From Lachnospiraceae bacterium (lineage in GTDB: Bacteria > Bacillota > Clostridia > Lachnospirales > Lachnospiraceae), in the NCBI GenBank assembly GCA_017482205.1, contig JAFUNK010000003.1, forward strand, positions 1 to 64,000: a DNA stretch of 64,000 bases. The letters are read 5' to 3'. The notes beneath the pieces are model-generated. The model saw nothing but the letters and a program-made list of their open reading frames with translations, was not told the origin of the DNA and did not search any database. Below are positions 1-7,933 of the stretch, piece after piece. A program made the position numbers and the translations under genes. Numbering within the stretch: the stretch's first letter is position 1; each line of letters starts with the position of its first letter.

Positions 1-1125
1 TATCCACCCAATTGTAGAATGACAGGTCTCTGTGGTGAGAAGTATTGTAGTAGGCGGTGTTGGACCTGTACGGAGCATGATTGCACACAGTACTGTGACA
101 GGTGTGTTACACATACCTGCAAAAAGACGGAGAAAGCACCTCTTGTGTGTGACTCGTGTAGCCTGAAAAACAAGAAAACGTGCAAGTATAACAAATACTA
201 CTACATTGCTGAAAAAGCAGATGCAAAGGCAAAAAAGACACGTTCAGAATCACGTGAAGGAGTTCGGTTGACAACGGAAGAATTACGAACTTTAGACGAG
301 ATACTGTCACCGCTCATCCGTCAGGGACAGCCCCTATCTCATATATGTAATGCACATGGCGAAGAAATAAAAGTATGTGAAAGAAGCATCTACAATTACA
401 TAGAGGCAGGCGAACTTAGTATATGCAACCTGGATTTAAGACGTAAAGTGAAATACAAAAAACGTCGTAAGAAACAAACAGAGATTAAGTGTAATAAGTT
501 CAACTACAGACAGGGCAGAACATATGAGGATTTTCAGAAATATATGGAGGAGCATCCTGATACGCCGGTAGTTGAGATGGATACCGTCAGAGGACTTAGA
601 AGCAAGGAGCAGGTGTTGCTTACACTTATGTTTAACAGGAATTCTGTGATGCTGCTGATATTGATAGAAGATGAATCAATGGAACCGGTGATAGAAGTCT
701 TTGATAAGCTTACGAAAGCATTGGGAATCAGGAGATTCCGTAAACTGTTTCTGGTGATTTTGACGGATAACGGACGTTGTTTTAAAGATGCATTAGCACT
801 TGAATATACGAAGACAGGCGCACCCAGAACAAAAATCTTTTACTGTGATCCGCAGGCATCGTGGCAAAAACCTCACATCGAAAAGAATCATGAATTTATA
901 AGATATGTCATTCCGAAGGGAAAAACATTCAAAGGTTATACCCAGGAAGATATAACACTGATCGCAAATCATATCAACAGTACAACAAGACCGGGACTGG
1001 GATATAAAAGTCCATATGAGCTTGTAGAAACTGAAGAAATGAAAAAACTGTTGAAAGTGCTTAACATGTTTCCGGTCTCCGCAGACGAGATATGTTTAAG
1101 TCCAAAGTTACTAAGTAAAAAATAG
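1..1125 (+). CDS. IS30-family transposase (5' end outside the window)
   Basis: The reading frame is open from base 1; a Met at base 19 lies inside the Cys-rich N-terminal region, so the gene very likely starts upstream of the window. A Cys-rich zinc-binding-like region comes first (CSRRCWTC, CDRC, CDSCSLKNKKTC), then a helix-turn-helix region (LSHICNAHGEEIKVCERSIYNYI), then a DDE integrase core with Asp in VVEMDTVRG, Asp in LTDNGRCF and Glu in KNHEFIRYVIPKG. The closing HINSTTRPGLGYKSPYE region is typical of IS30-type transposases of clostridia. The visible part has no frameshift, so the element may be active. The other end of the IS is not visible. Confidence 0.9.
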   Translation, partial: YPPNCRMTGLCGEKYCSRRCWTCTEHDCTQYCDRCVTHTCKKTEKAPLVCDSCSLKNKKTCKYNKYYYIAEKADAKAKKTRSESREGVRLTTEELRTLDEILSPLIRQGQPLSHICNAHGEEIKVCERSIYNYIEAGELSICNLDLRRKVKYKKRRKKQTEIKCNKFNYRQGRTYEDFQKYMEEHPDTPVVEMDTVRGLRSKEQVLLTLMFNRNSVMLLILIEDESMEPVIEVFDKLTKALGIRRFRKLFLVILTDNGRCFKDALALEYTKTGAPRTKIFYCDPQASWQKPHIEKNHEFIRYVIPKGKTFKGYTQEDITLIANHINSTTRPGLGYKSPYELVETEEMKKLLKVLNMFPVSADEICLSPKLLSKK

Positions 1126-1395
1126 GAATGAAAAGCAGATAGTTAATCATCCATAATTGCTACAAAGTGGGTTGCATTAACTTTTGCAGAAGAAAATGCG
1201 AGCCGCTATTTTGGCATGTAAACAATTAAGCCTTATTCAACAGTTTCAATCGAATTATATCACATAAAATACCAGAAAAACAGAAAATACAATAATTAAT
1301 GTATTGGAAAACCTTTTGACTTTGCAATAAGTTTTTCATTTAAGCTAAAAAATAAAAGGCCGGACAACCTCAAAATGGGTGAGAAAGGAGAAAAA
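1126..1395. other. Intergenic, probable IS30 right end and leader of the next gene
   Basis: No gene is seen here. The stretch GTGGGTTGCATTAACTTTTG around 1167-1186 lies where an IS30 terminal repeat would be expected, but the left end of the element is outside the window so the match cannot be tested. The remainder is AT-rich and ends with a good ribosome binding site (AAAGGAG, 1384-1390) for the gene starting at 1396. Confidence 0.35.
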
Positions 1396-2013
1396 ATGGG
1401 TATGAGAATGATAAGTAAAGAATCAACAAGTATGGTATATCATAGGGCGGAATGCAGGTATGCACGAAAAATTTATAAAGAAAACCGATTACAGATGAAC
1501 TGGGAGGATGCTGAGTGGAAAGGATATCGTCCATGCAAATGTTGTGACAGTATCAGTTTCCTTTATAGTATGGAACTGGACAACATTGAATGTTTTGCAG
1601 AGCAACACAATTTGGATATCGATTTAAAAAACAATAAAATCTATGTCAGAACAGATGTAGGCTGCTGGAAGATTGTTTATAAGAAAGGTAACCAGAAATT
1701 TATACTGTTACATAGGAATTATGTTGATGGGCGTATTGCTCTTGATGAGGTGGATAATGCACCCTATCATCGGCAAGGCGATATGGGTGAAGCAGGAAGT
1801 ATTATGAAATACCTGAAATATATTCAAAAGCATGATGCATTTAAACAAAATATGCCGACGGACTATCGGCATATGCCGCGGAATACCAAGAGGCAAAAAG
1901 CTTATTACCGGTCAGCAAAAAGAAAAGCCCAAAAGTGTAGTGCCAGACGATTGGATAGTTTATTTGTTTTGATTGAAGGGCAGCAAAATATTAAGAGTTT
2001 ATCATTTTGTTAA
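1396..2013 (+). CDS. Hypothetical protein with Cys/His metal-binding-like N-terminus
   Basis: Start chosen at ATG 1396 because AAAGGAG ends 5 nt upstream; an in-frame ATG at 1375 lies before that site. The N-terminal 50 residues contain MVYHRAECRYARKI followed by YRPCKCC. The YH-x3-C-x-Y ... PC-x-CC pattern resembles the small metal-binding motif (Ada-like) found at the ends of some nucleases and recombination proteins. The rest has no family I recognise; the C-terminus is strongly basic (RNTKRQKAYYRSAKRKAQK), suggesting nucleic-acid contact. It sits between the IS30 element and a HIRAN gene, 18 nt upstream of the latter, and is probably accessory cargo. Function unknown. Confidence 0.65.
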   Translation: MGMRMISKESTSMVYHRAECRYARKIYKENRLQMNWEDAEWKGYRPCKCCDSISFLYSMELDNIECFAEQHNLDIDLKNNKIYVRTDVGCWKIVYKKGNQKFILLHRNYVDGRIALDEVDNAPYHRQGDMGEAGSIMKYLKYIQKHDAFKQNMPTDYRHMPRNTKRQKAYYRSAKRKAQKCSARRLDSLFVLIEGQQNIKSLSFC

Positions 2014-2031
2014 TCAAGGGAGGAAAAGACT

Positions 2032-2373
2032 ATGGAAAAAATCTATTTTACAATTGCGGGAACCAAACATCATTACGGTCAGGAATACTTCGAGCCGAAG
2101 ATGGAAGTGAGATTGATAAAAGAACCGGATAATGAGTATGACAAAGAAGCTATCAAGGTGGAAGTGGACGGATTGGGACTTGTGGGTTATGTAGCTAACA
2201 GTCCTTACACCGTACAGGGAGAGAGCATGAGTGCAGGGCGACTTTATGACCGCATTGGTAATACTGCAAAGGGCGTTGTGAAGTATGTGTTACCGCAGGG
2301 GATTCTTTGTGAGTTGATGCTGGGGATTGTTGTAGGGAAAGAGAGAACAGTTTATAACATTTTTGGGGAATAG
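2032..2373 (+). CDS. HIRAN domain protein
   Basis: A 113-residue protein whose whole length looks like a HIRAN domain: FTIAGTKHHYGQEYFEP, then VRLIKEPDNEYDKEAIKVEV with the Asn-x-x-Asp-x-x-Ala core, then GLVGYVANSPYTV. HIRAN domains bind DNA ends or damaged DNA and occur alone in bacteria as well as fused to SNF2 helicases. The ribosome binding site AGGGAGG lies just before the ATG. It lies 18 nt after the Cys/His protein and may be cotranscribed with it. Its closeness to the SNF2 helicase at 3.2 kb is suggestive only, since another gene and a separate promoter lie between them. Confidence 0.8.
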   Translation: MEKIYFTIAGTKHHYGQEYFEPKMEVRLIKEPDNEYDKEAIKVEVDGLGLVGYVANSPYTVQGESMSAGRLYDRIGNTAKGVVKYVLPQGILCELMLGIVVGKERTVYNIFGE

Positions 2374-2539
2374 GTACAGTGCATTTTTTGTTGTGAAAGT
2401 TAAAAAGGTGCCAGTTATGTTAAGGTGTAAAGGCAGGGACGGTGTACAATGGGAAATGGTGAGAGTGTAAAAAATGTAAATAAAGTTTACTTGTTTTGAA
2501 TGAAAAATAGAATTTTATTTTAGAAAAGGAGTATAGGCT

Positions 2540-2839
2540 ATGGCAATGCATGATTGGAACCATGACGGTAAGAAAGATATGGTAGATAATTTTATTGAGT
2601 ACCAGATATATAAGGATGTGACAGGACAGAAGAATGAACCATCTTATACACCAAGCAGAGGTAACGGTATGTCTACCTTCGGGGCTATTGTAAGTGTGAT
2701 TGCTGGTCTGTTCATGCAGGCTGCTTTATATGTAGCACTGGGAATTGATGTTGATGATGTACCTGTATTTGTCATCATTATTTTGTGGGCCGTATTCTCA
2801 GCAATTGCAGCTGTTGTAGTGGAGAAAATAGGGTTATAA
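2540..2839 (+). CDS. Small two-helix membrane protein with an EF-hand-like N-terminus
   Basis: 99 residues. The N-terminus MAMHDWNHDGKKDMVDNFIEY has the D-x-N-x-D-G-x-x-D spacing of EF-hand or dockerin-like calcium loops. Two hydrophobic helices follow (about residues 48-68 and 74-95), and there is no signal peptide, so the N-terminal part is probably cytoplasmic. AAAAGGAG precedes the ATG. I do not know its function; similar short proteins are scattered in clostridial genomes. It is preceded by 166 bp without a gene (2374-2539). Confidence 0.7.
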   Translation: MAMHDWNHDGKKDMVDNFIEYQIYKDVTGQKNEPSYTPSRGNGMSTFGAIVSVIAGLFMQAALYVALGIDVDDVPVFVIIILWAVFSAIAAVVVEKIGL

Positions 2840-2900
2840 GACAATGGGAATTGGCGGTTGCTGGTTCCCTATTTCCAGTGTCAGAAATCTCAAGATTTGA

Positions 2901-2929
2901 TTGCTATTATTCCGATAGTGGAATATAAT
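2901..2929 (+). promoter_or_regulatory. Promoter of the defence island with an embedded inverted repeat
   Basis: A -35 like TTGCTA (2901-2906) and a perfect -10 TATAAT (2924-2929) are separated by exactly 17 nt. The spacer holds the inverted repeat TTCC-N6-GGAA (2910-2923), which a dimeric repressor could occupy to block RNA polymerase. The next gene (2955) encodes a small DNA-binding protein that is a natural candidate for autoregulation. The promoter is seen directly; the regulator assignment is inference. Confidence 0.65.
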
Positions 2930-2954
2930 AGAAGACAATAGGGAGGTTTCACAT

Positions 2955-3137
2955 ATGGAATATTTAACAACAGTAGAAATGTCTAAAAGATGGAATATTT
3001 CTTCAAGAAGAATCGGTGTTTTGTGTACTGAGGGAAGAGTTGAAGGAGCGATAAAGAAGGGTAAGATGTGGCTGATTCCATCCGATGCAGTGAAACCAGT
3101 AGATGGCAGATTTAAAGTAAATAAGGTAGAAGCATAA
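2955..3137 (+). CDS. Small winged-helix/excisionase-like DNA-binding protein
   Basis: 60 residues: EYLTTVEMSKRWNISSRRIGVLCTEGRVEGAIKKGKMWLIPSDAVKP. The layout (helix-turn-helix that 'reads' an amino-acid motif, then a wing ending in MWLIP-x-DA) is that of MerR/excisionase-like helix-turn-helix proteins. GGGAGG precedes the ATG by 8 nt. It is the first gene behind the promoter at 2901-2929 and lies 61 nt before the helicase gene, so it probably regulates the restriction/helicase operon. Small regulators of this type commonly head defence operons in Firmicutes; the specific role here is inferred. Confidence 0.8.
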   Translation: MEYLTTVEMSKRWNISSRRIGVLCTEGRVEGAIKKGKMWLIPSDAVKPVDGRFKVNKVEA

Positions 3138-3198
3138 TCGGCATCTGCGGTGGACTGCAACTACAACAAGAGATTACGAGTGAAAGAAGGTACGGGAA

Positions 3199-6100
3199 TT
3201 GATGGAGCTTATTGATAATGTCAACAAAACCTTAAAGGATGATTTGACGGTTAGCATTCAGAAGGATAGCAAAGTTTCTATAGCGGCTGCATGCTTCTCA
3301 ATCTATGCATTTCAGGAGCTTAAGAGAGAACTTAAGAATGTGGATGAATTGCGATTTATATTTACATCTCCGACATTCATTAAGGAAAAGGCAAAGAAAG
3401 AAAAACGAGAATTTTACATACCAAGGCAGACCAGAGAACGTAGCCTATATGGCTCTGAATTTGAAGTGAAGCTCAGAAATGAAATGACACAGAGAGCCAT
3501 AGCCAAAGAATGTGCAGAGTGGATTCGTAAGAAAGCCACATTTAAGTCCAATGTTACCAGTGAGAACATGATGGGCTTTATGAACGTGGATTCTAACAGC
3601 TATATGCCGATTAATGGATTTACTACCATTGACCTGGGATGTGAGCGAGGAAACAATGCCTATTATCCGATACAGAAGACTGACACACCAATGAGCCAAT
3701 TCTACCTTGATTTGTTTGAACAGATTTGGAACGATGAAGCACGCTTACAGGAAGTAACGGATGAGGTGATTGACAGTATTACTACGGTATATAATGAGAA
3801 TTCCCCTGACTATATCTACTTTGTGACACTTTACAATATTTTCAATGAGTTTCTGGAAGATGTATCAGAGGATGTGTTGCCGAATGAAGCTACTGGTTTT
3901 AAAGAGAGTAAAATTTGGAATCTGTTGTATAACTTCCAGAAGGATGCAGTGTTAGCCATCATCAATAAGCTGGAGAAGTATAACGGTTGTATCTTGGCAG
4001 ACTCCGTAGGTCTTGGTAAGACATTTACCTCTCTTGCCGTTATTAAATATTATGAGAACCGTAATAAATCCGTTTTGGTATTGTGCCCTAAGAAACTGGC
4101 AAATAACTGGAATACGTATAAGGATAACTATGTAAATAATCCGATTGCGGCTGATAGAATGCGTTATGATGTATTATTCCATACTGACCTTAGCAGGGAT
4201 GAGGGAACATCTAATGGTTTGGATTTAGACCGTTTAAATTGGGGGAACTATGACTTAGTGGTTATTGATGAGTCCCATAACTTCCGTAACGGTGGACGAG
4301 TATCGCAGGATGGAGATAAGGAAAACCGTTATTTGAAACTACTTAATAGAGTAATCAGAAAAGGTGTAAAGACGAAGGTGTTAATGCTTTCCGCTACACC
4401 AGTTAATAATAGATTTGTTGATTTAAAGAATCAGATTGCCCTTGCCTATGAAGGTGAGAGTAGCGTGCTGGATGGTAAATTGAACACCAGCAGAAGCATT
4501 GAGGATATCTTTAAACAGGCTCAAGGTGCGTTTAATACTTGGAGTAAGTGGGAGCCACAGGACAGAACCACATCAAGACTTCTTAAAATGCTGGATTTTG
4601 ATTTCTTTGAGGTGCTGGATAGTGTAACCATTGCAAGGTCTAGAAGACATATTGAAAAGTATTATGATACATCAGATATTGGTACATTTCCTAAGAGAAA
4701 CATCCCGATATCAAAGAGACCTGGGCTGACAGACCTTAACACTGCTATTAACTACAATGAAATCTTTGAACAGCTTAGCATGTTGCAGCTATGTATTTAT
4801 ACACCGACTTTGTTTATCCTGCCATCGAAGCTTGAAAAATACATGAGTAAGTATGACAGCAGACAGGTAAAGGGTGGTCTTACACAGTCAGGACGTGAGC
4901 AGGGTATCAGAAGACTTATGGCAACGAACCTGATGAAACGTATGGAAAGCTCAGTGTATGCGTTCCGCCTTACATTAGTAAGAATCAAGGATTACATTGA
5001 TAAGACCATAGAGACGATTACAGAATTTGAAAATACTTCCTACTCACAGAGCATGGTATTAAGTGATATCACCAATATTCATGAAGCAGAATTTGATGGT
5101 GATGATTTAAATGATGATGTTCTGGCAATTGGTAAGAAGGTTAGAATTGACCTTGCGGACATGGACTACAAAACATGGAAACATGAGCTGGAAAAAGACC
5201 AAGAAATATTAGACTTACTGGTGTGCATGATTGCAGATATTACCCCTGCTCATGATAGTAAGTTACAGGAATTGTTTGATGTGATTGATGAAAAGCAAGA
5301 GCATCCGATTAATGCTGGAAATAAGAAGATTATTATCTTTACGGCATTTGCAGATACCGCAGATTATTTGTTTGAAACAGTGGGGGTATATGCTAAGAAG
5401 AAGTTTGGATTAGACACAGCCTTGATAACAGGTTCCGTAGATGGTAAGACAACTATTCCTGGTCTTAAGACGGATTTGAATACGGTACTTACCTGTTTCT
5501 CACCGATATCCAAAGGTAAGAATTTGCTCCTGCCAAATAATACGGATGAGATTGATATTTTGATTGCTACTGACTGTATTTCAGAAGGTCAGAACCTTCA
5601 GGACTGTGATTACTTAATCAATTATGATATCCATTGGAATCCAGTTAGAATCATTCAGCGATTCGGGCGTATTGACCGTATCGGAAGTAGAAATGAGTGT
5701 ATTCAGCTTGTAAACTTCTGGCCTGACTTAACACTGGATGAGTACATCAATTTAAAAGCCAGAGTAGAAACCAGAATGAAGATTGTGGACATGACAGCTA
5801 CTGGCGATGACAACGTATTAAGTCCAGAAGAAAAGGGCGATTTGGAATATCGTAAGCAGCAGCTTAAACGATTACAGGAAGAGGTAGTGGATATTGAAGA
5901 AATGTCTTCTGGAATATCCATTATGGACTTAGGTTTAAATGAGTTCCGTTTGGATTTGCTGGATTATATGAAGACGCACCATGATGTTGAAAATGCACCA
6001 TACGGTATGAATGCGGTAGTAAAGGGTAATGATGAGCTGCCGCCTGGAGTTATCTATGTTCTTCGTAATGTGAAGAATGAAGTAAATATTAACAGCCAGA

Positions 6101-6441
6101 ACCGTTTGCATCCGTTCTACTTGGTATATATGTCAGATGATGGAGAAGTAGTCATTGACCATTTATCACCGAAAGAGATGTTGGATTCCTTCCGATACCT
6201 TTGTAAAGGTAAAACAGAACCTGACAAAGCATTGTGTGTTGCCTTTAATGAAGAGACGCAGGATGGCAGAAATATGAGTAAGTATTCTGAACTGCTGGGT
6301 GATTCTATTGCGTCCATCATAGAAGTAAAGGACGAGAACGATATGGACAGTTTCCTAAGCGGTAAGCAGATGAGCTTCTTATCGGAAACGATTAACGGAC
6401 TGGATGATTTTGAATTAATCAGCTTCTTGGTTATCCAATAG
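3199..6441 (+). CDS. SNF2-family helicase with PLD-like N-terminal region
   Basis: 1080 residues. An N-terminal region (about 1-160) starts like a phospholipase D-like module of SNF2 proteins (VSIAAACFSIYAFQELKREL...LRFIFTSPTF), but I see no HxK catalytic motif, so it is probably structural. The helicase core follows: Walker A ADSVGLGKTFTS (about 267-278), DEAH-type box VVIDESHNFRN (about 355), motif III LSATPVNNR (about 397), and C-terminal motifs TDCISEGQNLQ and QRFGRIDRIGSR (about 820). SNF2-type enzymes translocate on duplex DNA. The start is TTG 3199 or the adjacent ATG 3202; AAGAAGG ends at 3190. It lies 27 nt before the DUF4391 gene, so they likely form one operon, presumably acting on DNA in defence. 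Confidence 0.9.
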   Translation: MMELIDNVNKTLKDDLTVSIQKDSKVSIAAACFSIYAFQELKRELKNVDELRFIFTSPTFIKEKAKKEKREFYIPRQTRERSLYGSEFEVKLRNEMTQRAIAKECAEWIRKKATFKSNVTSENMMGFMNVDSNSYMPINGFTTIDLGCERGNNAYYPIQKTDTPMSQFYLDLFEQIWNDEARLQEVTDEVIDSITTVYNENSPDYIYFVTLYNIFNEFLEDVSEDVLPNEATGFKESKIWNLLYNFQKDAVLAIINKLEKYNGCILADSVGLGKTFTSLAVIKYYENRNKSVLVLCPKKLANNWNTYKDNYVNNPIAADRMRYDVLFHTDLSRDEGTSNGLDLDRLNWGNYDLVVIDESHNFRNGGRVSQDGDKENRYLKLLNRVIRKGVKTKVLMLSATPVNNRFVDLKNQIALAYEGESSVLDGKLNTSRSIEDIFKQAQGAFNTWSKWEPQDRTTSRLLKMLDFDFFEVLDSVTIARSRRHIEKYYDTSDIGTFPKRNIPISKRPGLTDLNTAINYNEIFEQLSMLQLCIYTPTLFILPSKLEKYMSKYDSRQVKGGLTQSGREQGIRRLMATNLMKRMESSVYAFRLTLVRIKDYIDKTIETITEFENTSYSQSMVLSDITNIHEAEFDGDDLNDDVLAIGKKVRIDLADMDYKTWKHELEKDQEILDLLVCMIADITPAHDSKLQELFDVIDEKQEHPINAGNKKIIIFTAFADTADYLFETVGVYAKKKFGLDTALITGSVDGKTTIPGLKTDLNTVLTCFSPISKGKNLLLPNNTDEIDILIATDCISEGQNLQDCDYLINYDIHWNPVRIIQRFGRIDRIGSRNECIQLVNFWPDLTLDEYINLKARVETRMKIVDMTATGDDNVLSPEEKGDLEYRKQQLKRLQEEVVDIEEMSSGISIMDLGLNEFRLDLLDYMKTHHDVENAPYGMNAVVKGNDELPPGVIYVLRNVKNEVNINSQNRLHPFYLVYMSDDGEVVIDHLSPKEMLDSFRYLCKGKTEPDKALCVAFNEETQDGRNMSKYSELLGDSIASIIEVKDENDMDSFLSGKQMSFLSETINGLDDFELISFLVIQ

Positions 6442-6468
6442 CCATAGCTGTAGATTGTGAGGTTACAA

Positions 6469-7089
6469 ATGAGTGTACATGGGTTGCCGAGCAGCACAGA
6501 AATAAGAAAGCCTGTACATAAAAAGCTTCTCTATGCAAAGTTTCCAACGGAACTGAGCGGTGAGAGACGAAAACAATTTGATGATGATATTGGTAGAATC
6601 ATTGTAACGAATGAGATTTCGCCTATATCGGTAAACATCAAAGAGGGAGAACAGGTCAAGTCGATTTTTGTGCTACAAGTAGAACTTAAGAACAAAGCGT
6701 ACAATGAAAGAAATATTGTGCTTATATCGAAACTGTTCGGACAGCATCTGTTGATTGCATTGAAATATGCGGATGAAGTTCAGCTGGCGACCTATCAGAC
6801 ATGGTTGTTACATTCTGAGTGGATGGGTGCAGATGATGCTGGTGTTATATTATCGGGACTTGATTTAGATGCAGTCTGGGAGAGTTTGGTTACACAGGTA
6901 TCAGGTATTGTAGTGGCTGCTGAGAATAGCTTGGATGAGCAGATTGTTATTGAGCAGGAGAAAGCTAAGCTGTTGAAACAGATAGAGGACCTGGAGAAAA
7001 AGGCACGTAAGGAAACCCAGGCTAAGAAGAAGTTTGAAATGTTCCAGCGATTAAAAGCGTATCAGAAGCGATTGGAGGAGATGAATTGA
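6469..7089 (+). CDS. DUF4391 domain protein
   Basis: About 206 residues. Start at ATG 6469, 5 nt after GTGAGGT; a GTG at 6457 is less likely. The core (VHKKLLYAKFPTELSGERRKQFDDDIGRIIVTNEISP...GEQVKSIFVLQVELKNK...LLIALKYADEVQLATYQTWLLHSEWM) is the pattern of DUF4391 proteins. The C-terminal 55 residues are a charged coiled coil (EQEKAKLLKQIEDLEKKARK). From general experience this family is annotated next to helicases and type III methyltransferases; no biochemical activity is known to me. It sits between the helicase and a membrane gene, whose start codon overlaps its stop, indicating translational coupling. Confidence 0.85.
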   Translation: MSVHGLPSSTEIRKPVHKKLLYAKFPTELSGERRKQFDDDIGRIIVTNEISPISVNIKEGEQVKSIFVLQVELKNKAYNERNIVLISKLFGQHLLIALKYADEVQLATYQTWLLHSEWMGADDAGVILSGLDLDAVWESLVTQVSGIVVAAENSLDEQIVIEQEKAKLLKQIEDLEKKARKETQAKKKFEMFQRLKAYQKRLEEMN

Positions 7090-7910
7090 AGAAAATTAGA
7101 GAAATGCTGAAATGGAGAAAAACAGCTGCTGGTAAAATTTCTATTATTCTTTTAATTTCAAGTGTGATTTTGCTTGTGATAGCATGTTCACCATGGGGAA
7201 ATTTTACGGAAAGAACGGCAAACAATATTAATAATATTTTATTTGGAATTGCTACAAATTTGTTGGGGATTATCGTTACAGTATCGTTTGTTCAATATTT
7301 TATAGATAAGCAGGATGAACAAGAAGAACTTATTCAAGAGAAGAATATGATTATAAAATACAACAGGGTTATGAATCTGTTTTTAAAAAAATATAAAAAG
7401 TACTATAATTGCGTAACTAATCCAATGGTGGAAAGAAAAAATATTGATGCATTAACTCTTAATCCGAAGTTTCAATTTCAAGATATGCGAGATATGTATC
7501 GACAATCTTTGTTTTTATCAGATGGTTTTTACGAACCGTCGATAGTTCTTTTTTATAGAGCCGAAGATAATTTGAGAAGTTATATTATTAAAATGTTGGA
7601 AAATATACAATTTAAATATCATGAAGAATTGTATGACCTACTCATAGAATTTGTTGAGTTATCGCAGTCAATAGATGTGAGAGGTTCTATATTAGATGAC
7701 ATATTAGTAAAAAAAATTGATGAAAAATTTTTGAGAGAGATAGAGGGATACATTAAAGAAGCAGAACAGCATAAATGGGTCGAGAGAGCATTAGAAGGTA
7801 ATTTGGTTTCAAATGTAATGCTACCATATGTGCAGTTGTATTGGCTAATTCAAAAAGAAGCAGAGTTGTTGATTAGATATGAAGAATATATATCGAAAAT
7901 CGCTAAGTGA
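7086..7910 (+). CDS. Unknown membrane-anchored protein inside the restriction operon
   Basis: 274 residues from a TTG start at 7086 that overlaps the previous stop; GGAGGAG (7074-7080) is correctly spaced, supporting this start over ATG 7104. Two hydrophobic helices (about 17-37 and 50-70) form an N-terminal anchor; the remaining 200 residues are a charged, mostly helical cytoplasmic domain (YFIDKQDEQEELIQEKNMIIKYNRVMN...). I recognise no family. The DNA is visibly more AT-rich than the helicase before it and the res gene after it, hinting that it was inserted or swapped separately. A membrane protein within a type III restriction operon is unusual; it could be a membrane effector or a passenger. 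Confidence 0.8.
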   Translation: MKKIREMLKWRKTAAGKISIILLISSVILLVIACSPWGNFTERTANNINNILFGIATNLLGIIVTVSFVQYFIDKQDEQEELIQEKNMIIKYNRVMNLFLKKYKKYYNCVTNPMVERKNIDALTLNPKFQFQDMRDMYRQSLFLSDGFYEPSIVLFYRAEDNLRSYIIKMLENIQFKYHEELYDLLIEFVELSQSIDVRGSILDDILVKKIDEKFLREIEGYIKEAEQHKWVERALEGNLVSNVMLPYVQLYWLIQKEAELLIRYEEYISKIAK

Positions 7911-7933
7911 ATACAAGATGGAGGTACAGAGAA

